Assembly: GCA_965220235.1 (NCBI GenBank)
Contig: OZ244815.1
Location: 2,914,001 to 2,978,000 of the forward strand
Direction of reading: 5' to 3'
Length of the DNA: 64,000 nucleotides
DNA from: Bin55 sp965220235
Lineage (GTDB): Bacteria; Pseudomonadota; Gammaproteobacteria; Pseudomonadales; Azotimanducaceae
The position numbers and the translations under genes are program-made. Under the pieces are notes generated by a model, which searched no databases, was not told the DNA's origin, and saw only the letters and a program-made list of their open reading frames with translations. Positions 52,086 through 61,313 of this stretch are shown in pieces (the first letter of the stretch is position 1; the number at the start of each line of letters is the position of its first letter).

Positions 52086-53477
52086 TTGAAACAACGAAAA
52101 CGCCCTGTTTGGGTTTTCCGATTCACAACAATTTGCGCGACGCTTACACTGTTTTGCGCCTGCCAACCCGATCTCGAACCGAGATCAGCGAAGGACGACC
52201 AAGTAGCCACGTTACTACATTTTGAGCATCCACGTATAGCTGACGAAGGACTTCGAGACTATATTGCATCGCTAGCAAATACAGCGTCCGCCCGCGATTC
52301 AGACGGCGATGTCATAGGTCAATTGGCGATGGCGTACGACGCGAACGGTTTTGACCTCGCCGCTGAGACGATATACAGAGTTGCCACGAATAGAACTCCC
52401 AACGAATTTAAATGGCGATATCTTCTCGCACTTCGACAGCAGAAAAATGGCGATCTGAGGGGCGCGATCGCGAGCGCAAACCTAGCGATCGAAATAGACG
52501 ATTCGTATCCTGCAGTCTACGTAAGGCTTGGTAATTGGTTGCTAGACAGTGGTGAACCGATTGCTGCTCGCGAGGCTTACCAAAGGGCAGTCGATCTTGG
52601 TGCGGGTCCCGCAGCGGAACTCGGAACAGTGCGCACTTTCGTTAAAACTGAGAACTACGACGCGGCTCTCGTAGAACTGAATTCGATTGTTTCACGCACG
52701 AACCACCCGGTCGCATTTCGATTGCTCAGCGATACGTGGCGAGCGATGGGATACGAGACGAAATCACGAGAGTACCTGCGTTTCGCCTCCAGTGCTAAAT
52801 CCATGTGGTTTGACGATCCATTAGTCGCTGAAATGCGAGCCCATGCCAGAGGCAAAAGTAAGCGAATACACGACATCGAGCTCATGCTAGGAAGCGGTCT
52901 CATAGACGAAGCGCTATTCTCACTTCGAAAGTTTGATCCCGAGGAGCAAGCTGATTTCAATGTGCAATATCACTTCGCGCTGGCTTACTTTCAGAAACAG
53001 ATGTTTGAAGTCGCTAGGGAGCATCTAATTCGAGCAATCGACCTCGAACCAGTGCACTACCCCTCACATCTATTGTTAGCGTCTCTTTACCAACGCGCTG
53101 AAGAGAATCTAAAAGCCGCTGAGCACCTCGAGCACGTTGTGAAGATCTACCCCAAGCTCTCAATCGCTCATCAAGAACTTGGATTCGTACGCCTCCGCAT
53201 AAACGACGCCGACGGTGCGCTTGAGAGTTTTCGCGCCGCGATCAACCTGGATTCAACGGCACCAAATGTCCACTACTATGCTGGCGTCATATTGGGGGCA
53301 CAAGGAGCGTGTGACCAAGCCGTAGGACATTTTGAAACGGCATTAGCACTTGACGAGAACCATGACAAAGCACGGATGGGTATTTCAGAGTGTGTTCGAT
53401 CGCTAGGCGTGACTAATTACGAAAGTCCGGATTCGCCGAACGAAAGCCTTTCACGGGAAGACGGTACGTTCGATTGA
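52086..53477 (+). CDS. TPR lipoprotein (module 2)
   Basis: A 463-residue protein with TTG start, lipobox LTLFCAC near residue 26 and mature TPRs: GQLAMAYDANGFDLAAETIY, VYVRLGNWLLDSGEPIAARE and HQELGFVRLRINDADGALES. The shared central motif is WFDDPLVAE. Stop and the TTG start of the CRTAC1-type gene overlap as TTGA. It is divergent from the TonB receptor. Probably an outer-membrane lipoprotein that presents a TPR surface to partner proteins. Confidence 0.84.
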   Translation: MKQRKRPVWVFRFTTICATLTLFCACQPDLEPRSAKDDQVATLLHFEHPRIADEGLRDYIASLANTASARDSDGDVIGQLAMAYDANGFDLAAETIYRVATNRTPNEFKWRYLLALRQQKNGDLRGAIASANLAIEIDDSYPAVYVRLGNWLLDSGEPIAAREAYQRAVDLGAGPAAELGTVRTFVKTENYDAALVELNSIVSRTNHPVAFRLLSDTWRAMGYETKSREYLRFASSAKSMWFDDPLVAEMRAHARGKSKRIHDIELMLGSGLIDEALFSLRKFDPEEQADFNVQYHFALAYFQKQMFEVAREHLIRAIDLEPVHYPSHLLLASLYQRAEENLKAAEHLEHVVKIYPKLSIAHQELGFVRLRINDADGALESFRAAINLDSTAPNVHYYAGVILGAQGACDQAVGHFETALALDENHDKARMGISECVRSLGVTNYESPDSPNESLSREDGTFD

Positions 53478-55186
53478 GGCGCGTAGATAGTGCTTCGCTC
53501 TTCTTAGGGGTGATATGTGCGGTATGGATTGTTGGTGCGTGTTCGAGCGATTCAAGCAGCGTAAATCTTCCTTCCGACACTTGGTTTAGTGAAGAAGCAG
53601 AACGAAGGGGATTGACCTTCTCTCACGTCAGCGGAGCGACTGGCGAGTTCGAGTTACCGGAAATAACGGGTGGTGGCGTGGCATTACTCGATGTTGAAAA
53701 CGACGGAGATTTGGATGTGTACTTCATACAAAGTGGGTTTCTGCACAAAGAGGACACCGAATCTCGCCTGAATGAACTTTATGTGAACAATGGGGATGGC
53801 ACGTTCTATAGATCTGATCAAGCTGGTGACCATGCAAACGCTGGATACGGTATGGGTGTCGCGACAGGGGACTACGACAACGACGGAGATATCGATATCT
53901 ACGTTACAAACGTGGGCGCGAATGCGCTACTCCAGAATGATGGCTACGGGTCATTTAGCGATGTAACATCATTCGCTGGCGTTGGAGATGACAGTTGGGG
54001 TACCGCAGCGTCTTTTGCCGACTTCGATCGTGATGGCTATCTCGACCTATATGTCGCCAACTACATACACTGGGACCCTTCGACGGCGTTGGATTGCTAC
54101 GCAACCAATATTCAGACATACTGTGTGCCGCTGCACAACTATGCCGCAATGGATCGCGTATTCCGGAATGAAGGCGATGGCACATTTACCGACGTATCAA
54201 TTGAGGCAGGACTAGCAACTGCTTTCGGGAATGGATTGGGCGTGGTTAGTGTGGACATTAACAATGATGGTTGGGTAGACGTATTCGTTGCGAACGATTC
54301 GATGGTAAATCAATTGTGGCTTAACAATGGGGACTTCACTTTTACAAACGATGCTTGGTATTGGGGATCGGCAATGGATGACCACGGGATCGAAAAAGCT
54401 GGGATGGGTGTCGCCACATTCGATTTCGATATGGACGCAGACTTCGACGTCCTCGTCGTGAACATAGAAGAACAAACCGATTCATTCTTCCGAAATGAAG
54501 GAACCTATTTCACTGACGCGACTGGCGTCGTAAGACTAGGTGTTCACAGTCGTCGCTACACGCGATTTGGACTGATCGCGTCTGACCTGGATAACGACTC
54601 ATGCTATGACCTCTATCAAGCAAATGGCAGCGTGTTTCACGATGAAGAGGACTTGTCGAAAGCTGATTTCTTCCAGGAACCGAACACTCTTTATCGAGGT
54701 ACATGCGACGGCCGGTTCGAGTTAGTCCGACCAGAAGGTGGTACACAAAATCCGATTGAGCACACAAGTCGAGGATTGGCTATAGGAGATCTCGACGGCG
54801 ACGGTACTCAAGATTTGGTGGTCGTTAATAAGGATGCCTCGGTATCTCTACTCATGAATTTGCGACGCGACGAAGAAAAAACAGGATTTGTCCGATTCCG
54901 CGTCCTAGACGAATTTGGTCGTGATGCATACAACGCGAGAGTCTCAGGTCGACTCGACAATAAGGTTCTTACTCATCGCGTCCAAACCGACGGAAGTTAC
55001 CTCTCCTCGCACGATCCACACGTTCATTTCGGCATGGCGGATGTGCGTCAACTTGCAGATGTAACAGTCACATGGCTAGACGGAGAGTCGGAACGATTTG
55101 GCTCTTTTGCTACTAACGACGTGTACACGTTACTTAAAGGGGGTGGTAAGTCGAACGCCCAAACAAACATAGAGAAGACACCTTAA
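53474..55186 (+). CDS. CRTAC1-type FG-GAP/ASPIC-UnbV lipoprotein (module 2)
   Basis: A 570-residue lipoprotein, lipobox WIVGAC. Propeller blades carry calcium loops: DVENDGDLDVYFIQSG, DYDNDGDIDIYVTNVG, DFDRDGYLDLYVANYIHW, DINNDGWVDVFVANDS and DLDGDGTQDLVVVNKD. The family Cys motif is DCYATN...YCVPLH. The ASPIC/UnbV end has RVQTDGSYLSSHDPHVHFGM and VTWLDGESERFG. It is a clear paralog of the modules 1 and 3 proteins. Translation is coupled to the TPR gene through TTGA. Confidence 0.87.
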   Translation: MRRVDSASLFLGVICAVWIVGACSSDSSSVNLPSDTWFSEEAERRGLTFSHVSGATGEFELPEITGGGVALLDVENDGDLDVYFIQSGFLHKEDTESRLNELYVNNGDGTFYRSDQAGDHANAGYGMGVATGDYDNDGDIDIYVTNVGANALLQNDGYGSFSDVTSFAGVGDDSWGTAASFADFDRDGYLDLYVANYIHWDPSTALDCYATNIQTYCVPLHNYAAMDRVFRNEGDGTFTDVSIEAGLATAFGNGLGVVSVDINNDGWVDVFVANDSMVNQLWLNNGDFTFTNDAWYWGSAMDDHGIEKAGMGVATFDFDMDADFDVLVVNIEEQTDSFFRNEGTYFTDATGVVRLGVHSRRYTRFGLIASDLDNDSCYDLYQANGSVFHDEEDLSKADFFQEPNTLYRGTCDGRFELVRPEGGTQNPIEHTSRGLAIGDLDGDGTQDLVVVNKDASVSLLMNLRRDEEKTGFVRFRVLDEFGRDAYNARVSGRLDNKVLTHRVQTDGSYLSSHDPHVHFGMADVRQLADVTVTWLDGESERFGSFATNDVYTLLKGGGKSNAQTNIEKTP

Positions 55187-55567
55187 AGACGTCTTCACTG
55201 AACGATTAGGAACTAAGCCAAAGTTCATCCCTTACGACGTATTTCCACCGCGCCGCCTCAGTAGGATCAGAATCTGCGTTCTCGCGGACGTCAAGAATGA
55301 TGATGGGGTCAATCAGGAACGTCAGAGATTGGCATCCCGCCCGAAGTCACGTCTTCGATTCCAGTTCCAATAAGGATTGATCGATCCCTCAAGTTCGGTG
55401 TGGTGCGATTCCAGCGCGGCTGTATTCCTATGCACTACAACACGGTGAAAAGTCACGCGTTATGTGAGAAGCACTTCAGGCTAGCTTGCGAATGCATGGT
55501 AGTACTGACGCTTCTTGCACGACACTCGCACTGCGCAGTCCGAAAACAGACTAGGAGACGTACTCCT
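55187..55567. other. Gene-poor stretch, possible gene remnant
   Basis: 381 bases between two convergent modules with no convincing gene. On the minus strand, short open pieces read like protein in different frames, for example GSINPYWNWNRRRDFGRD followed after a frame change by DPTEAARWKYVVRDELWLSS and a stop. This could be a decayed gene, but the pieces are not recognised. Confidence 0.3.
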
Positions 55568-57109
55568 TTAATTGACCAATTCGGGCGGAATCCACCAGCT
55601 CGACTTGTCCGCGAAGAGTCTCTCGGGCCGAGAATTCGCTTCGATTGAATCTACCACCATTTGGGCGTCAGGATCTGGCAAAAGCGGTTCAGCTAGCGTC
55701 CGTGCGTTTACCAAATCACCACTCAACAATGCGACATAGGCTTGTGCCGACTGAATATCTCGGTCAGCGGCCGCTTTCGCCAATGCGTCTAGACGTTGCG
55801 TTGCGGAACCGAGTTCACCACAAAATGCATCTGCACGTGCAAGGGCAACATGTGCCTCACCCCAGCTCCGACGTAGAGCGATGGCACGTTGCAGAGCTTC
55901 GCGTCCATCGCATTCCCCTTCCGCGAGGCGTGACAGCGCGAACCAATAGTAGTAGTACGGATTCGATGGATTCCGTTCTACCAATTGAATGTAGTACTCC
56001 TGCGCGTGCGGGTACAACGCAGCTTGTAGCGACATCGCCGCCGCTAACGTACGATACAGGTCTTCCTCCGAATCGAGCTCAACTGCTTTTTGCACCGCGA
56101 TGAGTCCTTGAAGGTATTCTTCACCATCGTCCGAATCTCGCAGCAATCGTGCGAGGAAGAACCATGCGCTCGCAGCATCTTCACGAACTGAAAGGAATCT
56201 CTTGATCTCCGCTGCTGCCTCGTCTGTCTCCCCAGTGAGTTCTAAAAATGCCGCATACTTCAGAGCATATTCCAGATTGTCGGAATCCAGCTGAGTCGCC
56301 TGAAGCAATGCATCCCGTGCCGCTTCTCTATCACCTCTTTGAAAAGCCCAATCCGCTGCTTGTATGAAAAACCTTCCGCTTCGACTCAATCCCGCCAGCT
56401 CTACCATTAAAGGATCCGTAAGCGGTGGAGGTTGCATTGCTGAATTAGCTAACGGCATCCACTGGTCCACTTTTTCTTGATTGCCGAGTTCTCGATAGGC
56501 TGTTACTAGCTTGTACGCGATTTGTCCGTTATTTGGTGCGAAAACCGCAGCTTTCTCCAACTCTTCGATTGCACGTTCCCACTCTTCACGTGCCAACGCG
56601 ACATCGGCAACCCCAACCATAATCGCTGCTGAATCCGCATAGACTTTTTGCGCGTTAGCGAATGCGGCTTCAGCGCCAGATACATCGCCTTGCAGAAGTT
56701 TGAGATTGCCAAGGCGATACCATGCCGGAACGTAGTCGGGGTTTGCTAGCACAACTTGATCTAAATGTGCGATCGCCTCCTCAGTGTCTCCACGTTGCAA
56801 TACGATAATCGCAAGTAAGTAGCGATACGCGTACACCTCATCGTTGTTCAATGCTTCCCTGTACGCGATTTCAGCGGATGCAAGCATCTGTTGCGCGTGA
56901 TAAATAAACGCAAGCTGTCCAATAATCTCAGCTCGAGCACGGGGATCGGTTTCAGCGTCGAGCTGCGTATCCGAGTGCGCTTTCATACGACGAATATCGT
57001 CTGCTAGCTCATCCGATAGGAATTGCAGTTCCGATTCGAGATCATCGGCGAAAACATGCAACATTAAGAACGTCGCCAGCAGGATCGATGTGAAATGTCT
57101 TAGATTCAT
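55568..57109 (-). CDS. Secreted TPR protein (module 3)
   Basis: A 513-residue protein. The ATG at 57109 was chosen because it starts a clear signal peptide (MNLRHFTSILLATFLMLHVF); the longer frame to 57199 overlaps the upstream gene. Unlike modules 1 and 2 there is no lipobox. TPRs include GQLAFIYHAQQMLASAEIAY, PAWYRLGNLKLLQGDVSGAE and AADWAFQRGDREAARDALLQ, with the shared motif LTDPLMVE. It lies 13 nt after the CRTAC1-type gene, so the gene order is reversed relative to modules 1 and 2. Confidence 0.84.
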   Translation of the reverse strand: MNLRHFTSILLATFLMLHVFADDLESELQFLSDELADDIRRMKAHSDTQLDAETDPRARAEIIGQLAFIYHAQQMLASAEIAYREALNNDEVYAYRYLLAIIVLQRGDTEEAIAHLDQVVLANPDYVPAWYRLGNLKLLQGDVSGAEAAFANAQKVYADSAAIMVGVADVALAREEWERAIEELEKAAVFAPNNGQIAYKLVTAYRELGNQEKVDQWMPLANSAMQPPPLTDPLMVELAGLSRSGRFFIQAADWAFQRGDREAARDALLQATQLDSDNLEYALKYAAFLELTGETDEAAAEIKRFLSVREDAASAWFFLARLLRDSDDGEEYLQGLIAVQKAVELDSEEDLYRTLAAAMSLQAALYPHAQEYYIQLVERNPSNPYYYYWFALSRLAEGECDGREALQRAIALRRSWGEAHVALARADAFCGELGSATQRLDALAKAAADRDIQSAQAYVALLSGDLVNARTLAEPLLPDPDAQMVVDSIEANSRPERLFADKSSWWIPPELVN

Positions 57110-57122
57110 CCGAACCGTCGCC

Positions 57123-58757
57123 CTATCGCGTAAGTACGTGATATTGATTGATCGGCAAAGGGCCAAAGGTCCGTGTCTCACCGTCTGCCCAGGTAACACT
57201 TATTCGTGGCTCGCTTGTAGATTGACCTAGTCCGAAGACAACCCTCGGATCGTTCGAAGAAGCGTAACTCCCGTCTGTTCGAACTACTCTATTTATGCAC
57301 GACTCCTCAGCAATACTCACTTTGGCATGGTATGCATACGAATCCTCGTCTTTGATTGTTAGTCCAATCCAGTTATTTGCTGCGCGCAATACGTTCTCAA
57401 AAATGCGTAACGGTCCACCATTGTTAGCAACTATGACGTCCGGGTCACCGTCATTGTCAAGATCCGCGAATGCCACACCACGACTCGTCTCTGTGGCGAA
57501 GACTATCTCGTCATTGAGGACTTCAACGAATAGACCATTTCCGTCGTTCAACCATAGTTGGTTCCGTTGTCCGAGAGGCAGTGTCTCCGTGGAGCGATTC
57601 TCGTTTGCGTTAAGAGACACTGCGCCATTTGCCGCAAATAAGTCCAAGTCCCCGTCTAGATCAACGTCGATCCATCCTGTGCCGAATCCAGTGTATGGAT
57701 AGCTAGACGCACCGAGTTTCGCCCGATTTGTTGCATCGATGAACCAACCCTTACCGGAATTACGAAAAAGTGTATTAGTCTCCGATGTCAAATTTGTCAT
57801 GAAGAGATCCATATCACAATCCAGATCGAAATCACGAACGTCGATCCCCATGCTCGCTTCAGATTTACCATCACCGTTAACAGCTGACCCTGTGACAAGT
57901 GCGACCTCTTCGAATCTACCTAGACCTAGATTACGCCAGAGAAAGTTCGCCGTCGGGTCATTAGCGACATAGAAGTCAATCAATCCATCGTCATCGAAAT
58001 CTGCACCAATGACTCCCAATCCTCCTCCGGCCTTCGACCGAATATTTGAGCTCTTCGACTCGTCCCGAAATCTACCGCCTTCGATATTAAGGTAGAGCTG
58101 GTCCGGATATGGTTTGTAAGCGGTCGGTGCGCAATAGTCCGGTTTAAGTGAGATACCCAAGCACTCTCTGTGTGTCTCAGTGGTAAATCCAACGTAGTTC
58201 ACGACATAGAGATCAAGCGCTCGATCACCATTAACATCAACAAACGAACCTGCGACGGACCACTCCTCCCCTCCGAGTCCACTTTCTTTATCCATCTCGC
58301 GGAATGATCCGTCACCTTGATTTATCCAAAGTTCATTCGATCCGAAGTTGGCGAGGAATACATCGACGTCACCATCTCGATCAACATCACCTGTCGCAAT
58401 TCCCATCCCATAGCTGGTTGCATCAACATTCGCCTCGCTAGTAATCGTACGGAACTTCAGGCCTCGGTCACTCGTTATGTTCTTGAATAGTTGGTCCGAC
58501 GGTAACGAATCTCTCCGATCCATGAGCGGTCCTCCTTGGACTGCCCAGATATCTAAGAAGCCGTCACCGTCTACGTCAAGAACTCCAACGCCTGGACCCA
58601 GAATCTCCGCAAGCCAGAGCAACCCTCTCTCGCCATTCTCGTGCACAAAATCTATGTCTGAACTGTCGGTCACATCGCGGAAAATCTCTGCATTAATGCA
58701 CCCTGATGACGACAGGATGAGTAAACACAGAACAAAGTGTGTTCTTGAAGACGACAA
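57123..58757 (-). CDS. CRTAC1-type FG-GAP/ASPIC-UnbV lipoprotein (module 3)
   Basis: A 544-residue lipoprotein with lipobox LSSSGC near residue 20. Propeller loops are DVDGDGFLDIWAVQGG, DVDRDGDVDVFLANFG, DFDDDGLIDFYVANDP, DVDLDGDLDLFAANGA and DLDNDGDPDVIVANNG. The Cys motif is ECLGISLKPDYCAPT. The ASPIC/UnbV end has RVVRTDGSYASSNDPRVVFG and ISVTWADGETRTFG. It is closest in sequence to the partial module 4 protein at the right edge. Confidence 0.87.
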   Translation of the reverse strand: MSSSRTHFVLCLLILSSSGCINAEIFRDVTDSSDIDFVHENGERGLLWLAEILGPGVGVLDVDGDGFLDIWAVQGGPLMDRRDSLPSDQLFKNITSDRGLKFRTITSEANVDATSYGMGIATGDVDRDGDVDVFLANFGSNELWINQGDGSFREMDKESGLGGEEWSVAGSFVDVNGDRALDLYVVNYVGFTTETHRECLGISLKPDYCAPTAYKPYPDQLYLNIEGGRFRDESKSSNIRSKAGGGLGVIGADFDDDGLIDFYVANDPTANFLWRNLGLGRFEEVALVTGSAVNGDGKSEASMGIDVRDFDLDCDMDLFMTNLTSETNTLFRNSGKGWFIDATNRAKLGASSYPYTGFGTGWIDVDLDGDLDLFAANGAVSLNANENRSTETLPLGQRNQLWLNDGNGLFVEVLNDEIVFATETSRGVAFADLDNDGDPDVIVANNGGPLRIFENVLRAANNWIGLTIKDEDSYAYHAKVSIAEESCINRVVRTDGSYASSNDPRVVFGLGQSTSEPRISVTWADGETRTFGPLPINQYHVLTR

Positions 58758-58948
58758 AGGTTACATCGATTTCTACAACATACGAGATTCAGCTGATTAG
58801 CCGTGCACGTGCTTCAACGGTAGAAACGCCGATTAGCTAAAAAACGTTAGGTTTATATGCTCGACACACACCGCGTTCAAAAACCTCGTTAGGCTAAACG
58901 GTATCCCCAAGATCTAAGCTGAATGGATTGAATGGTTTTTACGCCACT

Positions 58949-59671
58949 TCAGTTCTCCCCGCCACGTTGAGCGGGAGGGTCAACTGGGACAGGTACGCGC
59001 GTAAGGTTGTCGAGACCCGCAAACGAGGAATTTTGGTCGGGAGGAATGATCTTGTCGCGATAGTATTCTTGCATATCCGCGATTTCCATCGCAGAAAGCA
59101 CAGTGAATTCATACTCGAAGTAGCATCGATTCTTCGAAATGTGCGTACTTGCATGCTTCGCAACGTCGCATTCGACGTTTTGATCGAATTTTCCGTATTT
59201 CTCGACGTATTCTTCAACAACTCGTTTTAACGATTCCATGTGATGCGGTGGTACAGCCGCCATCAATTCATCGTAACGTCGCTGAATGATGGGCGTCGTT
59301 TCACCATGCGCTGCCACGCCCATCCACGCGATCCCTACCACATCACTCCGCCGTACGCCGCCTAATCCGTGAAGGTAAAGATGTGCTAAGCGTGCTTGCG
59401 AATCTTTATAGCCGTGCTTTGCGGAGGAGATCAAGTACGGTAGTGCTTCGGAGTAGTTGCCGCTTGAATAGAGGAACATGCCTCGTCGGTGGTCAAGGTA
59501 CGCACGCCGCTCAGATTCAACGGAATCCTCCGCTTCACCAGTAACGACCAAATGCTCCATCTCTCCGTCGTCGTGATGAGTATGCGGAGTATCGAATTGA
59601 GTATGGCGCTCGTCGGCCGCGACAGCGAACGACATCAAAAACAATACGGAAAGCATCGCCAGATGCTTCAT
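58949..59671 (-). CDS. Secreted Sel1-repeat protein with TonB-box-like N-terminus (paralog A)
   Basis: A 240-residue protein; the start at 59671 gives a clean signal peptide (MKHLAMLSVLFLMSFAVA), while the open frame begins 11 codons earlier. The mature start is His-rich (HTHHDD), then EHLVVTG (residues 39-45). Two Sel1/TPR-like repeats include ALPYLISSAKHGYKDSQARL and YLHGLGGV. A conserved end domain follows with Cys pair VECDV...NRCYF. The most diverged of four tandem paralogs and the only one without a Gly-rich C-terminus ending in Phe. Function unknown. Confidence 0.75.
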   Translation of the reverse strand: MKHLAMLSVLFLMSFAVAADERHTQFDTPHTHHDDGEMEHLVVTGEAEDSVESERRAYLDHRRGMFLYSSGNYSEALPYLISSAKHGYKDSQARLAHLYLHGLGGVRRSDVVGIAWMGVAAHGETTPIIQRRYDELMAAVPPHHMESLKRVVEEYVEKYGKFDQNVECDVAKHASTHISKNRCYFEYEFTVLSAMEIADMQEYYRDKIIPPDQNSSFAGLDNLTRVPVPVDPPAQRGGEN

Positions 59672-59776
59672 GTATGTACGCTGCTCGTCCATCGCGCTCT
59701 TCACGTCAGTACACCGTCAGCCGATAACAATATCTTATCACTGGAGTACCCGAACCTAGTTCAATAATCCTGCTGG

Positions 59777-60496
59777 TTAGAAACCGCCCCCGGGTCCGCC
59801 TCCGCCACCTGGCGCGCCACCACCACCGCCACCACCACTGCCGGTGCCACCGAAGCCACTACTTCGATAGTTCTCAGCGTAATCGGTGATTTGACCGTCT
59901 GCACTTAATGCGCCGAAAGTTGCGGAATCTAACTGGTCGCGGTACTTGTGGAGATCATCGAACGTGCAAATCAATCTCGACATCCGAGTACCTGCACGCC
60001 GCGTTTGTTCGCACGAAACCTTCGTCGCCTCAGGCCCATACTTCGCGACGTACCCGTCCACCAACTTGTCAATCATGGGATGTTGCGCCGGCGAAATCGC
60101 GTTGTACACTCTCTCGTACTCTTTCTTGTACGCCGGTTCAGTGTTACCGTACGCAGCAACGCCAAGCCAACCAACCCCTCGTTGTGGATCGCGTGGTACT
60201 TCATTCGACCCGGTCATACCGAGCAGAATCGCACCTAGTTGAGCTTGAGATCGTTTCATACCGCCTTTCGCAGCAATTTCGAGATACTCTAACGCCTCAG
60301 CGTATTTCTTTTTTCGGTACAGCTGACCTGCCTCGACGTGAGCATTCATGATCTCGACCATTTCGACTGGTCCCGGTCCGTCTGACGCTTCGCCGACCAC
60401 GACGAGTTCTTCACCCACCGCATACGCCATCGGTGTGACTGCAAGGACGAAACAGACTGACAACGCCTGTTTGATCCAATGGTTGTTTCTCTTCAT
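59777..60496 (-). CDS. Secreted Sel1-repeat protein with Gly-rich tail (paralog B)
   Basis: A 239-residue protein with signal peptide to about residue 26 (TPMAYA) and EELVVVG at 29-35. Sel1-like repeats contain ALEYLEIAAKGGMKRSQAQL and GVGWLGVAAYGN. The conserved domain has KYGPEATKVSCEQTRRAGT and Cys partner RLICTFDD. The C-terminal 30 residues are almost all Gly, ending GGGF. Its signal peptide is nearly identical to that of paralog C while the mature part is clearly different. A GAGGT ribosome site precedes the ATG. Confidence 0.78.
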   Translation of the reverse strand: MKRNNHWIKQALSVCFVLAVTPMAYAVGEELVVVGEASDGPGPVEMVEIMNAHVEAGQLYRKKKYAEALEYLEIAAKGGMKRSQAQLGAILLGMTGSNEVPRDPQRGVGWLGVAAYGNTEPAYKKEYERVYNAISPAQHPMIDKLVDGYVAKYGPEATKVSCEQTRRAGTRMSRLICTFDDLHKYRDQLDSATFGALSADGQITDYAENYRSSGFGGTGSGGGGGGGAPGGGGGPGGGF

Positions 60497-60600
60497 TGCA
60501 GAGTTACCTCAATTTAGTAGGTCTGAAGGGATGAATGCGCCGTGACGAGCCACCCCTGTGTGTTTGTGTCTTACGTTAGAAAGGTTCAGATCCACCTCCG
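60497..60600 (-). repeat. Intergenic direct repeat, copy 1
   Basis: This stretch, from just upstream of paralog B into the 3' end of paralog C, is closely similar to 61209-61313. Shared words include GCGCCGTGACG, GTTAGAAAGGT and the GAGGT ribosome site before the ATG. It marks the tandem duplication. Confidence 0.7.
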
Positions 60601-61208
60601 CCAACACGTGTGTCGATTTCTATTGCGGGTGGGGGTCCAACTGTATAAAAACGATCGCGATACTCAATTTCGTCATCATAAAGACATCGCACACGCGCGA
60701 TATGTGTTCCAGCCGATCGATTGATGTCGCACGTGACACCCGTCGCTTCGCTGCCATATCTCGATACGTAGTCCTCAATGATGTCTTCGACCATTCGTAT
60801 GTTCTGATCGGGTATCTTCGCTCGCAGATCCTTCCAGTAGTTCATGATTTCTGGATGAGCGTTTCTTGATGCCGCAACGCCTAACCATCCAACGGCCTTG
60901 ACCCAGTCACGCTCGATGCCGCCAAGACCTTTCTGATAGATGTAACCTAAGCGCGCCTGCGACATCTTGAACCCTTCCTCTGCCGCTTCGACTAGATAGG
61001 GATAGGCTTTTTCGTACATACGCAACTTGTAGTAGTAGCCACCCGTGTTGTGTGCGTCATATCCCCGAAGAATTTGGTCCGGACTCTTCAGTCGGTCAGG
61101 AGTTCCCTGGACGATCAGTTCTTCATCTACCGCATACGTCATCGGTGTGAATGCAAGGACGAAACAGACTGCAAATGCCTGTCTGATCCAATGGTTGTTT
61201 CTCTTCAT
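60576..61208 (-). CDS. Secreted Sel1-repeat protein (paralog C)
   Basis: A 210-residue protein with signal peptide ending TYA (residue 26) and EELIVQG at 29-35. The mature part, GTPDRLKSPDQILRGYD, YYYKLRMYEKAYPYLVEAA and GYIYQKGLGGIERDWVKAVG, is nearly the same as paralog D. The Cys domain reads EATGVTCDINRSAGTHIARV then RCLYDDEIEYRD. C-terminus is GGGGSEPF. The leader resembles paralog B, the body resembles paralog D, so the gene looks mosaic. Confidence 0.8.
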   Translation of the reverse strand: MKRNNHWIRQAFAVCFVLAFTPMTYAVDEELIVQGTPDRLKSPDQILRGYDAHNTGGYYYKLRMYEKAYPYLVEAAEEGFKMSQARLGYIYQKGLGGIERDWVKAVGWLGVAASRNAHPEIMNYWKDLRAKIPDQNIRMVEDIIEDYVSRYGSEATGVTCDINRSAGTHIARVRCLYDDEIEYRDRFYTVGPPPAIEIDTRVGGGGSEPF

Positions 61209-61313
61209 TGAAGAGTCACCTCAATTAGGGAGCTCTGAAGGGTTAAACGCGCCGTGACGGGCGACTCCTTTGTGTTGTGCTCTTTCGTTAGAAAGGTGCA
61301 GATCCGCCCCCGC
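61209..61313 (-). repeat. Intergenic direct repeat, copy 2
   Basis: This copy is closely similar to 60497-60600 and lies between paralogs C and D. It includes the ribosome site GAGGTGA before paralog C and the 3' end of paralog D. Confidence 0.7.

Noticed and set aside
55400..55648. 82-codon plus-strand ORF with many Cys and His
   Set aside because: No ribosome site, overlaps the TPR gene end, and the composition does not resemble a known family.
57110..57199. Longer start for the module 3 TPR gene
   Set aside because: It would overlap the upstream gene by 77 nt and hide the clear signal peptide that starts at 57109.
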